Source: Parapristionchus giblindavisi (taxonomy: Eukaryota; Nematoda; Chromadorea; Rhabditida; Diplogasteridae). From it: a DNA stretch of 64,000 nucleotides. The stretch is from the NCBI GenBank assembly GCA_943737045.1, contig CALSFV010000254.1, forward strand, positions 62,001-126,000, given 5' to 3'. Positions within the stretch are counted from its first letter, which is position 1; each line of letters begins with the position of its first letter. Below are positions 10,704 to 26,342 of this stretch, one piece after another. A program made the translations under genes and the position numbers. The notes beneath the pieces were generated by a model. The model ran no database searches. It was not told the DNA's origin and saw only the letters and a program-made list of their open reading frames with translations.

Positions 10704-11481
10704 ACATAATCGACCCTGGTTAGCTCATAGGGTACACAAACCTCTCGACCAGCTAAATGTAGACTGCCCGTGGACCATTCTTCATCATACTACAAGCGGT
10801 CTTGGTTATGTGCACGTCTTCATTTTGTACTATCGCATGGTGATTCGATCAGGCGTGGGGGTCGATCACTACATACTCGACCGTGGTAGGCTCATAGAGA
10901 ACACAAACCTCTCGACGAGCAAAATGCAAGCCGCCCGTGAACCATTCTTCATCATACTAAAAGCGGTCTTGGTTATGTGCACGTCTTCATACCTTTTGAA
11001 CTATCGAATTGGGATTCGATCAGGCGTGGGGGGGTTCGATCACTACATACTCGACCGTGGTTGGCTCATAGAGTATACAAACCTCTCGACGAGCAAAATG
11101 TAAGCTGCCCGTGGACCATTCTTCATCATACTGCAAGCGGTCTTGGTTATGATCACGTCTTCTTACCTTTTGTACTATCGAATTGGGATTCGATCAGGCG
11201 TGGGGGGTTCGATCACTACAAAATCGACCCTGGTTAGCTCATAGGGTACACAAACCTCTCGACCAGCAAAATGTAGACTGCCCGTGGACCATTCTTCATC
11301 ATACTACAAGTGGTCTTGGTTATGTGCACGTCTTCATACCTTTTGTACTATCGAATTGGGATTCGATCAGGCGTGGGGGGTTCGATCACTACAAAATCGA
11401 CCCTGGTTAGCTCATAGGGTACACAAACCTCTCGACCAGCAAAATGTAGACTGCCCGTGGACCATTCTTCATCATACTACA

Positions 11482-13863
11482 AGTGGTCTTGGTTATGTGC
11501 ACGTCTTCATACCTTTTGTACTATCGAATGGGGATTAGATCAGGCGTGGGGGTTCGATCACTACAAAATCGACCCTGGTTAGCTCATAGGGTACACAAAC
11601 CTCTCGACCAGCAAAATGTAGACTGCCCGTAGACCATTCTTCATCATACTACAAGCGGTCTTGGTTATAATCACGTCTTCATACCTTTTGTACTATCGAA
11701 TTGGGATTCGATCAGGCGTGGGGGGTTCGATCACTACAAAATCGACCCTGGTTAGCTCATAGGGTACACAAACCTCTCGACCAGCAAAATGTAAACTGCC
11801 CGTGGACCATTCTTCATCATACTACAAGCGGTCTTGGTTATGTGCACGTCTTCATTTTGTACTATCGCATGGTGATTCGATCAGGCGTGGGGGGTCGATC
11901 ACAACATACTCGACCGTGGTTGGCTCATAGAGAACACAAACCTCTCGACGAGCAAAATGTAAGCTACCCGTGGACCATTCTTCATCATACTACAAACGGT
12001 CTTGGTTATGTGCTCGTCTTCATTTTGTACTATCGCATGGTGATTCGATCAGGCGTGGGGGTCGATCACTACATACTCGACCGTGGTTGGCTCAAAGAGT
12101 ACACAAACCTCTCGACGAGCAAAATGTAAGCTGCCCGTGGTCCTTTCTTCATCATACTACAAGCGGTCTTGGTTATGATCACGTCTTCATACCTTTTGTA
12201 CTATCGAATGGGGATTCGATCAGGCGTGGGGGGTTCGATCACTACATAATCGACCCTGGTTTGCTCATAGGGTACACAAACCTCTCGACCAGCAAAATGT
12301 AAGCTGCCCGTGAACCATTCTTCATCATACTACAAGCGGTCTTGGTTATGTGCACGTCTTCATACCTTTTGTACTATCGAATAGTGATTTGGTCAGGTGT
12401 GGGGTTCGATCACTACATAATCGACCCTGGTTAGCTCATAGAGTGCACAAACCTCTCGACCAGCAAAATGTAAGCTGCCCGTGGACCATTCTTCATCATA
12501 CTACAAGCGGTCTTGGTTATGTGCACGTCTTCATTTTGTACTATCGCATGGTGATTCGATCAGGCATGGGGGTCGATCACTACATACTCGACCGTGGTTG
12601 GCTCATAGAGCACACAAACCTCTCGATGAGCAAAATGTAAGCTGCCCGTGGACCATTCTTCATCATACTACAAGTGGTCTTGGTTATGTGCACGTCTTCA
12701 TACCTTTTGTACTATCGAATGGGGATTAGATCAGGCGTGGGGGTTCGATCACTACAAAATCGACCCTGGTTAGCTCATAGGGTACACAAACCTCTCGACC
12801 AGCAAAATGTAGACTGCCCGTAGACCATTCTTCATCATACTACAAGCGGTCTTGGTTATAATCACGTCTTCATACCTTTTGTACTATCGAATTGGGATTC
12901 GATCAGGCGTGGGGGGTTCGATCACTACAAAATCGACCCTGGTTAGCTCATAGGGTACACAAACCTCTCGATCAGCAAAATGTAAACTGCCCGTGGACCA
13001 TTCTTCATCATACTACAAGCGGTCTTGGTTATGTGCACGTCTTCATTTTGTACTATCGCATGGTGATTCGATCAGGCGTGGGGGGTCGATCACAACATAC
13101 TCGACCGTGGTTGGCTCATAGAGAACACAAACCTCTCGACGAGCAAAATGTAAGCTACCCGTGGACCATTCTTCATCATACTACAAACGGTCTTGGTTAT
13201 GTGCTCGTCTTCATTTTGTACTATCGCATGGTGATTCGATCAGGCGTGGGGGTCGATCACTACATACTCGACCGTGGTTGGCTCAAAGAGTACACAAACC
13301 TCTCGACGAGCAAAATGTAAGCTGCCCGTGGTCCTTTCTTCATCATACTACAAGCGGTCTTGGTTATGATCACGTCTTCATACCTTTTGTACTATCGAAT
13401 GGGGATTCGATCAGGCGTGGGGGGTTCGATCACTACATAATCGACCCTGGTTTGCTCATAGGGTACACAAACCTCTCGACCAGCAAAATGTAAGCTGCCC
13501 GTGAACCATTCTTCATCATACTACAAGCGGTCTTGGTTATGTGCACGTCTTCATACCTTTTGTACTATCGAATAGTGATTTGGTCAGGTGTGGGGTTCGA
13601 TCACTACATAATCGACCCTGGTTAGCTCATAGAGTACACAAACCTCTCGACCAGCAAAATGTAAGCTGCCCGTGGACCATTCTTCATCATACTACAAGCG
13701 GTCTTGGTTATGTGCACGTCTTCATTTTGTACTATCGCATGGTGATTCGATCAGGCATGGGGGTCGATCACTACATACTCGACCGTGGTTGGCTCATAGA
13801 GCACACAAACCTCTCGATGAGCAAAATGTAAGCTGCCCGTGGACCATTCTTCATCATACTACA
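11482..13863 (+). repeat. higher-order repeat: two tandem copies of a 1,191 bp seven-mer
   Basis: Bases 11482-12672 recur at 12673-13863, including rare variants such as the GGTCAGGTGTGGGG monomer and the CTCGATGAGC variant. A third, partial copy starts near 15058. Confidence 0.8.
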
Positions 13864-16800
13864 AGCGGTCTTGGTTATGTGCACGTCTTCATTTTGTACT
13901 ATCGCATGGTGATTCGATCAGGCGTGGGGGTCGATCACTACATACTCGACCGTGGTTGGCTCATAGAGCACACAAACCTCTCGATGAGCAAAATGTAAGC
14001 TGCCCGTGGACCATTCTTCATCATACTACAAGCGGTCTTGGTTATGTGCACGTCTTCATTTTGTACTATCGCATGGTGATTCGATCAGGCGTGGGGGTCG
14101 ATCACTACATACTCGACCGTGGTAGGCTCATAGAGAACACAAACCTCTCGACGAGCAAAATGCAAGCCGCCCGTGAACCATTCTTCATCATACTACAAAC
14201 GGTCTTGGTTATGTGCACGTCTTCATTTTGTACTATCGCATGGTGATTCGATCAGGCGTGGGGGTCGATCACTACATACTCGACCGTGGTTGGCTCAAAG
14301 AGTACACAAACCTCTCGACGAGCAAAATGTAAGCTGCCCGTGGACCATTCTTCATCATACTACAAGCGGTCTTGGTTATGATCACGTCTTCATACCTTTT
14401 GTACTATCGAATTGGGATTCGATCAGGCGTGGGGGGTTCGATCACTACAAAATCGACCCTGGTTAGCTCATAGGGTACACAAATCTCTCGAACAGCAAAA
14501 TGTAGACTGCCCGTAGACCATTCTTCATCATACTACAAGCGGTCTTGGTTATAATCACGTCTTCATACCTTTTGTACTATCGAATTGGGATTCGATCAGG
14601 CGTGGGGGGTTCGATCACTACAAAATCGACCCTGGTTAGCTCATAGGGTACACAAACCTCTCGACCAGCAAAATGTAGACTGCCCGTGGACCATTCTTCA
14701 TCATACTACAAGTGGTCTTGGTTATGTGCACGTCTTCATACCTTTTGTACTATCGAATTGGGATTCGATCAGGCGTGGGGGGGTTCGATCACTACATACT
14801 CGACCGTGGTTGGCTCATAGAGTATACAAACCTCTCGACGAGCAAAATGTAAGCTGCCCGTGGACCATTCTTCATCATACTGCAAGCGGTCTTGGTTATG
14901 ATCACGTCTTCTTACCTTTTGTACTATCGAATTGGGATTCGATCAGGCGTGGGGGGTTCGATCACTACAAAATCGACCCTGGTTAGCTCATAGGGTACAC
15001 AAACCTCTCGACCAGCAAAATGTAGACTGCCCGTGGACCATTCTTCATCATACTACAAGTGGTCTTGGTTATGTGCACGTCTTCATACCTTTTGTACTAT
15101 CGAATGGGGATTAGATCAGGCGTGGGGGTTCGATCACTACAAAATCGACCCTGGTTAGCTCATAGGGTACACAAACCTCTCGACCAGCAAAATGTAGACT
15201 GCCCGTAGACCATTCTTCATCATACTACAAGCGGTCTTGGTTATAATCACGTCTTCATACCTTTTGTACTATCGAATTGGGATTCGATCAGGCGTGGGGG
15301 GTTCGATCACTACAAAATCGACCCTGGTTAGCTCATAGGGTACACAAACCTCTCGACCAGCAAAATGTAAACTGCCCGTGGACCATTCTTCATCATACTA
15401 CAAGCGGTCTTGGTTATGTGCACGTCTTCATTTTGTACTATCGCATGGTGATTCGATCAGGCGTGGGGGGTCGATCACAACATACTCGACCGTGGTTGGC
15501 TCATAGAGAACACAAACCTCTCGACGAGCAAAATGTAAGCTGCTCGTGGACCATTCTTCATCATACTACAAACGGTCTTGGTTATGTGCACGTCTTCATT
15601 TTGTACTATCGCATGGTGATTCGATCAGGCGTGGGGGTCGATCACTACATACTCGACCGTGGTTGGCTCAAAGAGTACACAAACCTCTCGACGAGCAAAA
15701 TGTAAGATGCCCGTGGTCCTTTCTTCATCATACTACAAGCGGTCTTGGTTATGATCACGTCTTCATACCTTTTGTACTATCGAATGGGGATTCGATCAGG
15801 CGTGGGGGGTTCGATCACTACATAATCGACCCTGGTTTGCTCATAGGGTACACAAACCTCTCGACCAGCAAAATGTAAGCTGCCCGTGAACCATTCTTCA
15901 TCATACTACAAGCGGTCTTGGTTATGTGCACGTCTTCATACCTTTTGTACTATCGAATAGTGATTTGGTCAGGTGTGGGGGTTCGATCACTACATATTCG
16001 ACCCTGGTTAGCTCATAGAGTACACAAACCTCTCGACCAGCAAAATGTAAGCTGCCCGTGGACCATTCTTCATCATACTACAAGCGGTCTTGGTTATGTG
16101 CACGTCTTCATTTTGTACTATCGCATGGTGATTCGATCAGGCGTGGGGGTCGATCACTACATACTCGACCGTGGTTGGCTCATAGAGCACACAAACCTCT
16201 CGATGAGCAAAATGTAAGCTGCCCGTGGACCATTCTTCATCATACTACAAGCGGTCTTGGTTATGTGCACGTCTTCATTTTGTACTATCGCATGGTGATT
16301 CGATCAGGCGTGGGGGTCGATCACTACATACTCGACCGTGGTTGGCTCATAGAGCACACAAACCTCTCGATGAGCAAAATGTAAGCTGCCCGTGGACCAT
16401 TCTTCATCATACTACAAGTGGTCTTGGTTATGTGCACGTCTTCATTTTGTACTATCGCATGGTGATTCGATCAGGCGTGGGGGTCGATCACTACATACTC
16501 GACCGTGGTAGGCTCATAGAGAACACAAACCTCTCGACGAGCAAAATGCAAGCCGCCCGTGAACCATTCTTCATCATACTACAAACGGTCTTGGTTATGT
16601 GCACGTCTTCATTTTGTACTATCGCATGGTGATTCGATCAGGCGTGGGGGTCGATCACTACATACTCGACCGTGGTTGGCTCAAAGAGTACACAAACCTC
16701 TCGACGAGCAAAATGTAAGCTGCCCGTGGACCATTCTTCATCATACTACAAGCGGTCTTGGTTATGATCACGTCTTCATACCTTTTGTACTATCGAATTG

Positions 16801-16900
16801 GGATTCGATCAGGCGTGGGGGGTTCGATCACTACAAAATCGACCCTGGTTAGCTCATAGGGTACACAAATCTCTCGAACAGCAAAATGTAGACTGCCCGT
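12673..16900 (+). repeat. higher-order repeat: ~2,386 bp unit, nearly two copies
   Basis: Features at 12892, 13161, 13839 and 14173 recur 2,385-2,386 bp downstream (15277, 15546, 16225, 16559). The 1,191 bp repeat is nested inside this longer unit, so successive amplification events used different block sizes. Confidence 0.75.
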
Positions 16901-19783
16901 GGGCCATTCTTCATCATACTACAAGCGGTCTTGGTTATGATCACGTCTTCATACCTTTTGTACTATCGAATTGGGATTCGATCAGGCGTAGGGGGTTCGA
17001 TCACTACATACTCGACCGTGGTTGGCTCAAAGAGTACACAAACCTCTCGACGAGCAAAATGTAAGCTGTCCGTGGACCATTCTTCATCATACTACAAGCG
17101 GTCTTGGTTATGATCGCGTCTTCATACCTTTTGTACTATCGAATTGGGATTCGATCAGGCGTGGGGGGTTCGATCACTACAAAATCGACCCTGGTTAGCT
17201 CATAGGGTACACAAACCTCTCGACCAGCAAAATGTAAACTGCCCGTGGACCATTCTTCATCATACTACAAGCGGTCTTGGTTATGTGCACGTCTTCATTT
17301 TGTACTATCACATGGTGATTCGATCAGGCGTGGGGGTCGATCACTACATACTCGACCGTGGTTGGCTCAAAGAGTACACAAACCTCTCGACGAGCAAAAT
17401 GTAAGCTGCCCGTGGACCATTCTTCATCATACTACAAGTGGTCTTGGTTATGTGCACGTCTTCATACCTTTTGTACTATCGAATGGGGAATAGATCAGGC
17501 GTGGGGGGGGGGGGTTCGATCACTACAAAATCGACCCTGGTTAGCTCATAGGGTACACAAACCTCTCGACCAGTAAAATGTAGACTGCCCGTAGACCATT
17601 CTTCATCATACTACAAGCGGTCTTGGTTATAATCACGTCTTCATACCTTTTGTACTATCGAATTGGGATTCGATCAGGCGTGGGGGTCGATCACTACATA
17701 CTCGACCGTGGTTGGCTCATAGAGCACACAAACCTCTCGATGAGCAAAATGTAAGCTGCCCGTGGACCATTCTTCATCATACTACAAGTGGTCTTGGTTA
17801 TGTGCACGTCTTCATACCTTTTGTACTATCGAATGGGGAATAGATCAGGCGTGGGGGGGGGGGGGTTCGATCACTACAAAATCGACCCTGGTTAGCTCAT
17901 AGGGTACACAAACCTCTCGACCAGCAAAATGTAGACTGCCCGTAGACCATTCTTCATCATACTACAAGCGGTCTTGGTTATGTGAACGTCTTCATTTTGT
18001 ACTATCGCATGGTGATTCGATCAGGCGTGGGGGTCGATCACTACATACTCGACCGTGGTTGGCTCATAGAGCACACAAACCTCTCGATGAGCAAAATGTA
18101 AGCTGCCCGTGGACCATTCTTCATCATACTACAAGCGGTCTTGGTTATGTGCACGTCTTCATTTTGTACTATCGCATGGTGATTCGATCAGGCGTGGGGG
18201 TCGATCACTACATACTCGACCGTGGTAGGCTCATAGAGAACACAAACCTCTCGACGAGCAAAATGCAAGCCGCCCGTGAACCATTCTTCATCATACTACA
18301 AGTGGTCTTGGTTATTATCATGTCTTCATACCTTTTGTACTATCGAATTGGGATTCGATCAGGCGTGGGGGGTTCGATCACTACATACTCGACCGTGGTT
18401 GGCTCATAGAGTATACAAACCTCTCGACGAGCAAAATGTAAGCTGCCCGTGGACCATTCTTCATCATACTGCAAGCGGTCTTGGTTATGATCACGTCTTC
18501 ATACCTTTTGTACTATCGAATTGGGATTCGATCAGGCGTGGGGGGTTCGATCACTACAAAATCGACCCTGGTTAGCTCGTAGGGTACACAAACCTCTCGA
18601 CCAGCAAAATGTAGACTGCCCGTGGACCATTCTTCATTATACTACAAGCGGTCTTGGTTATGTGCACGTCTTCATACCTTTTGTACTATCGAATGGGGAT
18701 TTAGATCAGGCGGGGGGGGGGGGGGGGGGTTCGATCACTACATAATCGACCCTGGTTAGCTCATAGGGTACACAAACCTCTCGACGAGCAAAATGTAAGC
18801 TGCCCGTGGACCATTCTTCATCATACTACAAGCGGTCTTGGTTATGATCACGTCTTCATACCTTTTGTACTATCGAATTGGGATTCGATCAGGCGTGGGG
18901 GGTTCGATCACTACAAAATCGACCCTGGTTAGCTCATAGGGTACACAAATCTCTCGAACAGCAAAATGTAGACTGCCCGTGGGCCATTCTTCATCATACT
19001 ACAAGCGGTCTTGGTTATGATCACGTCTTCATACCTTTTGTACTATCGAATTGGGATTCGATCAGGCGTGGGGGTTCGATCACTACATACTCGACCGTGG
19101 TTGGCTCAAAGAGTACACAAACCTCTCGACGAGCAAAATGTAAGCTGTCCGTGGACCATTCTTCATCATACTACAAGCGGTCTTGGTTATGATCACGTCT
19201 TCATACCTTTTGTACTATCGAATTGGGATTCGATCAGGCGTGGGGGGTTCGATCACTACAAAATCGACCCTGGTTAGCTCATAGGGTACACAAACCTCTC
19301 GACCAGCAAAATGTAAGCTGCCCGTGGACCATTCTTCATCATACTACAAGCGGTCTTGGTTATGTGCACGTCTTCATTTTGTACTATCGCATGGTGATTC
19401 GATCAGGCGTGGGGGTCGATCACTACATACTCGACCGTGGTAGGCTCATAGAGAACACAAACCTCTCGACGAGCAAAATGCAAGCCGCCCGTGAACCATT
19501 CTTCATCATACTACAAACGGTCTTGGTTATGTGCACGTCTTCATTTTGTACTATCGCATGGTGATTCGATCAGGCGTGGGGGTCGATCACTACATACTCG
19601 ACCGTGGTTGGCTCAAAGAGTACACAAACCTCTCGACGAGCAAAATGTAAGCTGCCCGTGGACCATTCTTCATCATACTACAAGCGGTCTTGGTTATGAT
19701 CACGTCTTCATACCTTTTGTACTATCGAATTGGGATTCGATCAGGCGTGGGGGGTTCGATCACTACAAAATCGACCCTGGTTA

Positions 19784-22508
19784 GCTCATAGGGTACACAA
19801 ACCTCTCGACCAGCAAAATGTAGACTGCCCGTAGACCATTCTTCATCATACTACAAGCGGTCTTGGTTAAGATCACGTCTTCATACCTTTTGTACTATCG
19901 AATTGGGATTCGATCAGGCGTGGGGGGTTCGATCACTACAAAATCGACCCTGGTTAGCTCATAGGGTACACAAACCTCTCGACCAGCAAAATGTAAACTG
20001 CCCGTGGACCATTCTTCATCATACTACAAGCGGTCTTGGTTATGTGCACGTCTTCATTTTGTACTATCGCATGGTGATTCGATCAGGCGTGGGGGGTCGA
20101 TCACAACATACTCGACCGTGGTTGGCTCATAGAGAACACAAACCTCTCGACGAGCAAAATGTAAGCTGCCCGTGGACCATTCTTCATCATACTACAAACG
20201 GTCTTGGTTATGTGCACGTCTTCATTTTGTACTATCGCATGGTGATTCGATCAGGCGTGGGGGTCGATCACTACATACTCGACCGTGGTTGGCTCAAAGA
20301 GTACACAAACCTCTCGACGAGCAAAATGTAAGCTGCCCGTGGACCATTCTTCATCATACTACAAGCGGTCTTGGTTATGATCACGTCTTCATACCTTTTG
20401 TACTATCGAATTGGGATTCGATCAGGCGTGGGGGGTTCGATCACTACAAAATCGACCCTGGTTAGCTCATAGGGTACACAAACCTCTCGACCAGCAAAAT
20501 GTAGACTGCCCGTAGACCATTCTTCATCATACTACAAGCGGTCTTGGTTAAGATCACGTCTTCATACCTTTTGTACTATCGAATTGGGATTCGATCAGGC
20601 GTGGGGGGTTCGATCACTACAAAATCGACCCTGGTTAGCTCATAGGGTACACAAACCTCTCGACCAGCAAAATGTAAACTGCCCGTGGACCATTCTTCAT
20701 CATACTACAAGCGGTCTTGGTTATGTGCACGTCTTCATTTTGTACTATCGCATGGTGATTCGATCAGGCGTGGGGGGTCGATCACAACATACTCGACCGT
20801 GGTTGGCTCATAGAGAACACAAACCTCTCGACGAGCAAAATGTAAGCTGCCCGTGGACCATTCTTCATCATACTACAAACGGTCTTGGTTATGTGCACGT
20901 CTTCATTTTGTACTATCGCATGGTGATTCGATCAGGCGTGGGGGTCGATCACTACATACTCGACCGTGGTTGGCTCAAAGAGTACACAAACCTCTCGACG
21001 AGCAAAATGTAAGCTGCCCGTGGACCATTCTTCATCATACTACAAGCGGTCTTGGTTATGATCACGTCTTCATACCTTTTGTACTATCGAATTGGGATTC
21101 GATCAGGCGTGGGGGGTTCGATCACTACAAAATCGACCCTGGTTAGCTCATAGGGTACACAAACCTCTCGACCAGCAAAATGTAGACTGCCCGTAGACCA
21201 TTCTTCATCATACTACAAGCGGTCTTGGTTAAGATCACGTCTTCATACCTTTTGTACTATCGAATTGGGATTCGATCAGGCGTGGGGGGTTCGATCACTA
21301 CAAAATCGACCCTGGTTAGCTCATAGGGTACACAAACCTCTCGACCAGCAAAATGTAAACTGCCCGTGGACCATTCTTCATCATACTACAAGCGGTCTTG
21401 GTTATGTGCACGTCTTCATTTTGTACTATCGCATGGTGATTCGATCAGGCGTGGGGGGTCGATCACAACATACTCGACCGTGGTTGGCTCATAGAGAACA
21501 CAAACCTCTCGACGAGCAAAATGTAAGCTGCCCGTGGACCATTCTTCATCATACTACAAACGGTCTTGGTTATGTGCACGTCTTCATTTTGTACTATCGC
21601 ATGGTGATTCGATCAGGCGTGGGGGTCGATCACTACATACTCGACCGTGGTTGGCTCAAAGAGTACACAAACCTCTCGACGAGCAAAATGTAAGCTGCCC
21701 GTGGACCATTCTTCATCATACTACAAGCGGTCTTGGTTATGATCACGTCTTCATACCTTTTGTACTATCGAATTGGGATTCGATCAGGCGTGGGGGGTTC
21801 GATCACTACAAAATCGACCCTGGTTAGCTCATAGGGTACACAAACCTCTCGACCAGCAAAATGTAGACTGCCCGTAGACCATTCTTCATCATACTACAAG
21901 CGGTCTTGGTTAAGATCACGTCTTCATACCTTTTGTACTATCGAATTGGGATTCGATCAGGCGTGGGGGGTTCGATCACTACAAAATCGACCCTGGTTAG
22001 CTCATAGGGTACACAAACCTCTCGACCAGCAAAATGTAAACTGCCCGTGGACCATTCTTCATCATACTACAAGCGGTCTTGGTTATGTGCACGTCTTCAT
22101 TTTGTACTATCGCATGGTGATTCGATCAGGCGTGGGGGGTCGATCACAACATACTCGACCGTGGTTGGCTCATAGAGAACACAAACCTCTCGACGAGCAA
22201 AATGTAAGCTGCCCGTGGACCATTCTTCATCATACTACAAACGGTCTTGGTTATGTGCACGTCTTCATTTTGTACTATCGCATGGTGATTCGATCAGGCG
22301 TGGGGGTCGATCACTACATACTCGACCGTGGTTGGCTCAAAGAGTACACAAACCTCTCGACGAGCAAAATGTAAGCTGCCCGTGGACCATTCTTCATCAT
22401 ACTACAAGCGGTCTTGGTTATGATCACGTCTTCATACCTTTTGTACTATCGAATTGGGATTCGATAAGGCGTGGGGGGTTCGATCACTACAAAATCGACC
22501 CTGGTTAG
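19784..22508 (+). repeat. higher-order repeat: four tandem copies of a 681 bp four-mer
   Basis: The rare variant GGTTAAGATCACG occurs once per unit, at about 19865, 20546, 21227 and 21908, exactly 681 bp apart. Each unit is 173+167+168+173 bp. The copies are almost identical. Confidence 0.85.
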
Positions 22509-22889
22509 CTCATAGGGTACACAAACCTCTCGACCAGCTAAATGTAGACTGCACGTAGACCATTCTTCATCATACTACAAGCGGTCTTGGTTATGATCAC
22601 GTCTTCATACCTTTTGTACTATCGAATTGGGATTCGATCAGGCGTGGGGGGGTTCGATCACTACAAAATCGACCCTGGTTAGCTCATAGGGTACACAAAC
22701 CTCTCGATCAGCAAAATGTAGACTGCCCGTAGACCATTCTTCATCATACTACAAGCGGTCTTGGTTATGTGCACGTCTTCATTTTGTACTATCGCATGGT
22801 GATTCGATCAGGCGTGGGGGTCGATCACTACATACTCGACCGTGGTTGGCTCATAGAGCACACAAACCTCTCGATGAGCAAAATGTAAG

Positions 22890-25250
22890 CTGCCCGTGGA
22901 CCATTCTTCATCATACTACAAGCGGTCTTGGTTATGTGCACGTCTTCATTTTGTACTATCGCATGGTGATTCGATCAGGCGTGGGGGTCGATCACTACAT
23001 ACTCGACCGTGGTAGGCTCATAGAGAACACAAACCTCTCGACGAGCAAAATGCAAGCCGCCCGTGAACCATTCTTCATCATACTACAAGTGGTCTTGGTT
23101 ATTATCATGTCTTCATACCTTTTGTACTATCGAATTGGGATTCGATCAGGCGTGGGGGGTTCGATCACTACATACTCGACCGTGGTTGGCTCATAGAGTA
23201 TACAAACCTCTCGACGAGCAAAATGTAAGCTGCCCGTGGACCATTCTTCATCATACTGCAAGCGGTCTTGGTTATGATCACGTCTTCATACCTTTTGTAC
23301 TATCGAATTGGGATTCGATCAGGCGTGGGGGGTTCGATCACTACAAAATCGACCCTGGTTAGCTCATAGGGTACACAAATCTCTCGAACAGCAAAATGTA
23401 GACTGCCCGTGGACCATTCTTCATTATACTACAAGCGGTCTTGGTTATGTGCACGTCTTCATACCTTTTGTACTATCGAATGGGGATTAGATCAGGCGTG
23501 GGGGGGGGTTCGATCACTACATAATCGACCCTGGTTAGCTCATAGGGTACACAAACCTCTCGACGAGCAAAATGTAAGCTGCCCGTGGACCATTCTTCAT
23601 CATACTACAAGCGGTCTTGGTTATGATCACGTCTTCATACCTTTTGTACTATCGAATTGGGATTCGATCAGGCGTGGGGGGTTCGATCACTACATACTCG
23701 ACCGTGGTTGGCTCAAAGAGTACACAAACCTCTCGACGAGCAAAATGTAAGCTGTCCGTGGACCATTCTTCATCATACTACAAGCGGTCTTGGTTATGAT
23801 CACGTCTTCATACCTTTTGTACTATCGAATTGGGATTCGATCAGGCGTGGGGGGTTCGATCACTACAAAATCGACCCTGGTTAGCTCATAGGGTACACAA
23901 ACCTCTCGACCAGCAAAATGTAAACTGCCCGTGGACCATTTTTCATCATACTACAAGCGGTCTTGGTTATGTGCACGTCTTCATTTTGTACTATCGCATG
24001 GTGATTCGATCAGGCGTGGGGGTCGATCACAACATACTCGACCGTGGTTGGCTCAAAGAGTACACAAACCTCTCGACGAGCAAAATGTAAGCTGCCCGTG
24101 GACCATTCTTCATCATACTACAAGCGGTCTTGGTTATGATCACGTCTTCATACCTTTTGTACTATCGAATTGGGATTCGATCAGGCGTGGGGGGTTCGAT
24201 CACTACAAAATCGACCCTGGTTAGCTCATAGGGTACACAAACCTCTCGACCAGCAAAATGTAAGCTGCCCGTGGACCATTCTTCATCATACTACAAGCGG
24301 TCTTGGTTATGATCACGTCTTCATACCTTTTGTACTATCGAATTGGGATTCGATCAGGCGTGGGGGGTTCGATCACTACATACTCGACCGTGGTTGGCTC
24401 AAAGAGTACACAAACCTCTCGACGAGCAAAATGTAAGCTGTCCGTGGACCATTCTTCATCATAGTACAAGCGGTCTTGGTTATGATCACGTCTTCATACC
24501 TTTTGTACTATCGAATTGGGATTCGATCAGGCGTGGGGGGTTCGATCACTACAAAATCGACCCTGGTTAGCTCATAGGGTACACAAACCTCTCGACCAGC
24601 AAAATGTAAACTGCCCGTGGACCATTCTTCATCATACTACAAGCGGTCTTGGTTATGTGCACGTCTTCATTTTGTACTATCGCATGGTGATTCGATCAGG
24701 CGTGGGGGGTTCGATCACTGCAAAATCGACCCTGGTTAGCTCATAGGGTACACAAATCTCTCGAACAGCAAAATGTAGACTGCCCGTGGACCATTCTTCA
24801 TTATACTACAAGCGGTCTTGGTTATGTGCACGTCTTCATACCTTTTGTACTATCGAATGGGGATTAGATCAGGCGTGGGGGGGGGGGGGGGTTCGATCAC
24901 TACATAATCGACCCTGGTTAGCTCATAGGGTACGCAAACCTCTCGACGAGCAAAATGTAAGCTGCCCGTGGACCATTCTTCATCATACTACAAGCGGTCT
25001 TGGTTATGATCACGTCTTCATACCTTTTGTACTATCGAATTGGGATTCGATCAGGCGTGGGGGGTTCGATCACTACAAAATCGACCCTGGTTAGCTCATA
25101 GGGTACACAAATCTCTCGAACAGCAAAATGTAGACTGCCCGTGGGCCATTCTTCATCATACTACAAGCGGTCTTGGTTATGATCACGTCTTCATACCTTT
25201 TGTACTATCGAATTGGGATTCGATCAGGCGTGGGGGGTTCGATCACTACA
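22890..25250 (+). repeat. ~2.36 kb block duplicated at 30222-32580
   Basis: Matching landmarks lie 7,332 bp apart up to the G run at 23500, 7,335 bp apart up to the G run at 24877, and 7,331 bp apart after it. G-run length alone (9 versus 12, then 15 versus 11) accounts for the offset changes, so the copies are otherwise essentially colinear. Confidence 0.8.
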
Positions 25251-26342
25251 AAATCGACCCTGGTTAGCTCATAGGGTACACAAACCTCTCGACCAGCAAA
25301 ATGTAAACTGCCCGTGGACCATTCTTCATCATACTACAAGCGGTCTTGGTTATGTGCACGTCTTCATTTTGTACTATCGCATGGTGATTCGATCAGGCGT
25401 GGGGGTCGATCACTACATACTCGACCGTGGTTGGCTCAAAGAGTACACAAACCTCTCGACGAGCAAAATGTAAGCTGCCCGTGGACCATTCTTCATCATA
25501 CTACAAGCGGTCTTGGTTATGATCACGTCTTCATACCTTTTGTACTATCGAATGGGGATTAGATCAGGCGTGGGGGGGGGGGGTTCGATCACTACAAAAT
25601 CGACCCTGGTTAGCTCATAGGGTACACAAATCTCTCGAACAGCAAAATGTAGACTGCCCGTGGGCCATTCTTCATCATACTACAAGCGGTCTTGGTTATG
25701 ATCACGTCTTCATACCTTTTGTACTATCGAATTGGGATTCGATCAGGCGTGGGGGGTTCGATCACTACATACTCGACCGTGGTTGGCTCAAAGAGTACAC
25801 AAACCTCTCGACGAGCAAAATGTAAGCTGTCCGTGGACCATTCTTCATCATACTACAAGCGGTCTTGGTTATGATCACGTCTTCATACCTTTTGTACTAT
25901 CGAATTGGGATTCGATCAGGCGTGGGGGGTTCGATCACTACAAAATCGACCCTGGTTAGCTCATAGGGTACACAAACCTCTCGACCAGCAAAATGTAAAC
26001 TGCCCGTGGACCATTCTTCATCATACTACAAGCGGTCTTGGTTATGTGCACGTCTTCATTTTGTACTATCGCATGGTGATTCGATCAGGCGTGGGGGTCG
26101 ATCACTACATACTCGACCGTGGTTGGCTCAAAGAGTACACAATGTGCACGTCTTCATTTTGTACTATCGCATGGTGATTCGATCAGGCGTGGGGGTCGAT
26201 CACTACATACTCGACCGTGGTTGGCTCAAAGAGTACACAAACCTCTCGACGAGCAAAATGTAAGCTGCCCGTGGACCATTCTTCATCATACTACAAGCGG
26301 TCTTGGTTATGATCACGTCTTCATACCTTTTGTACTATCGAA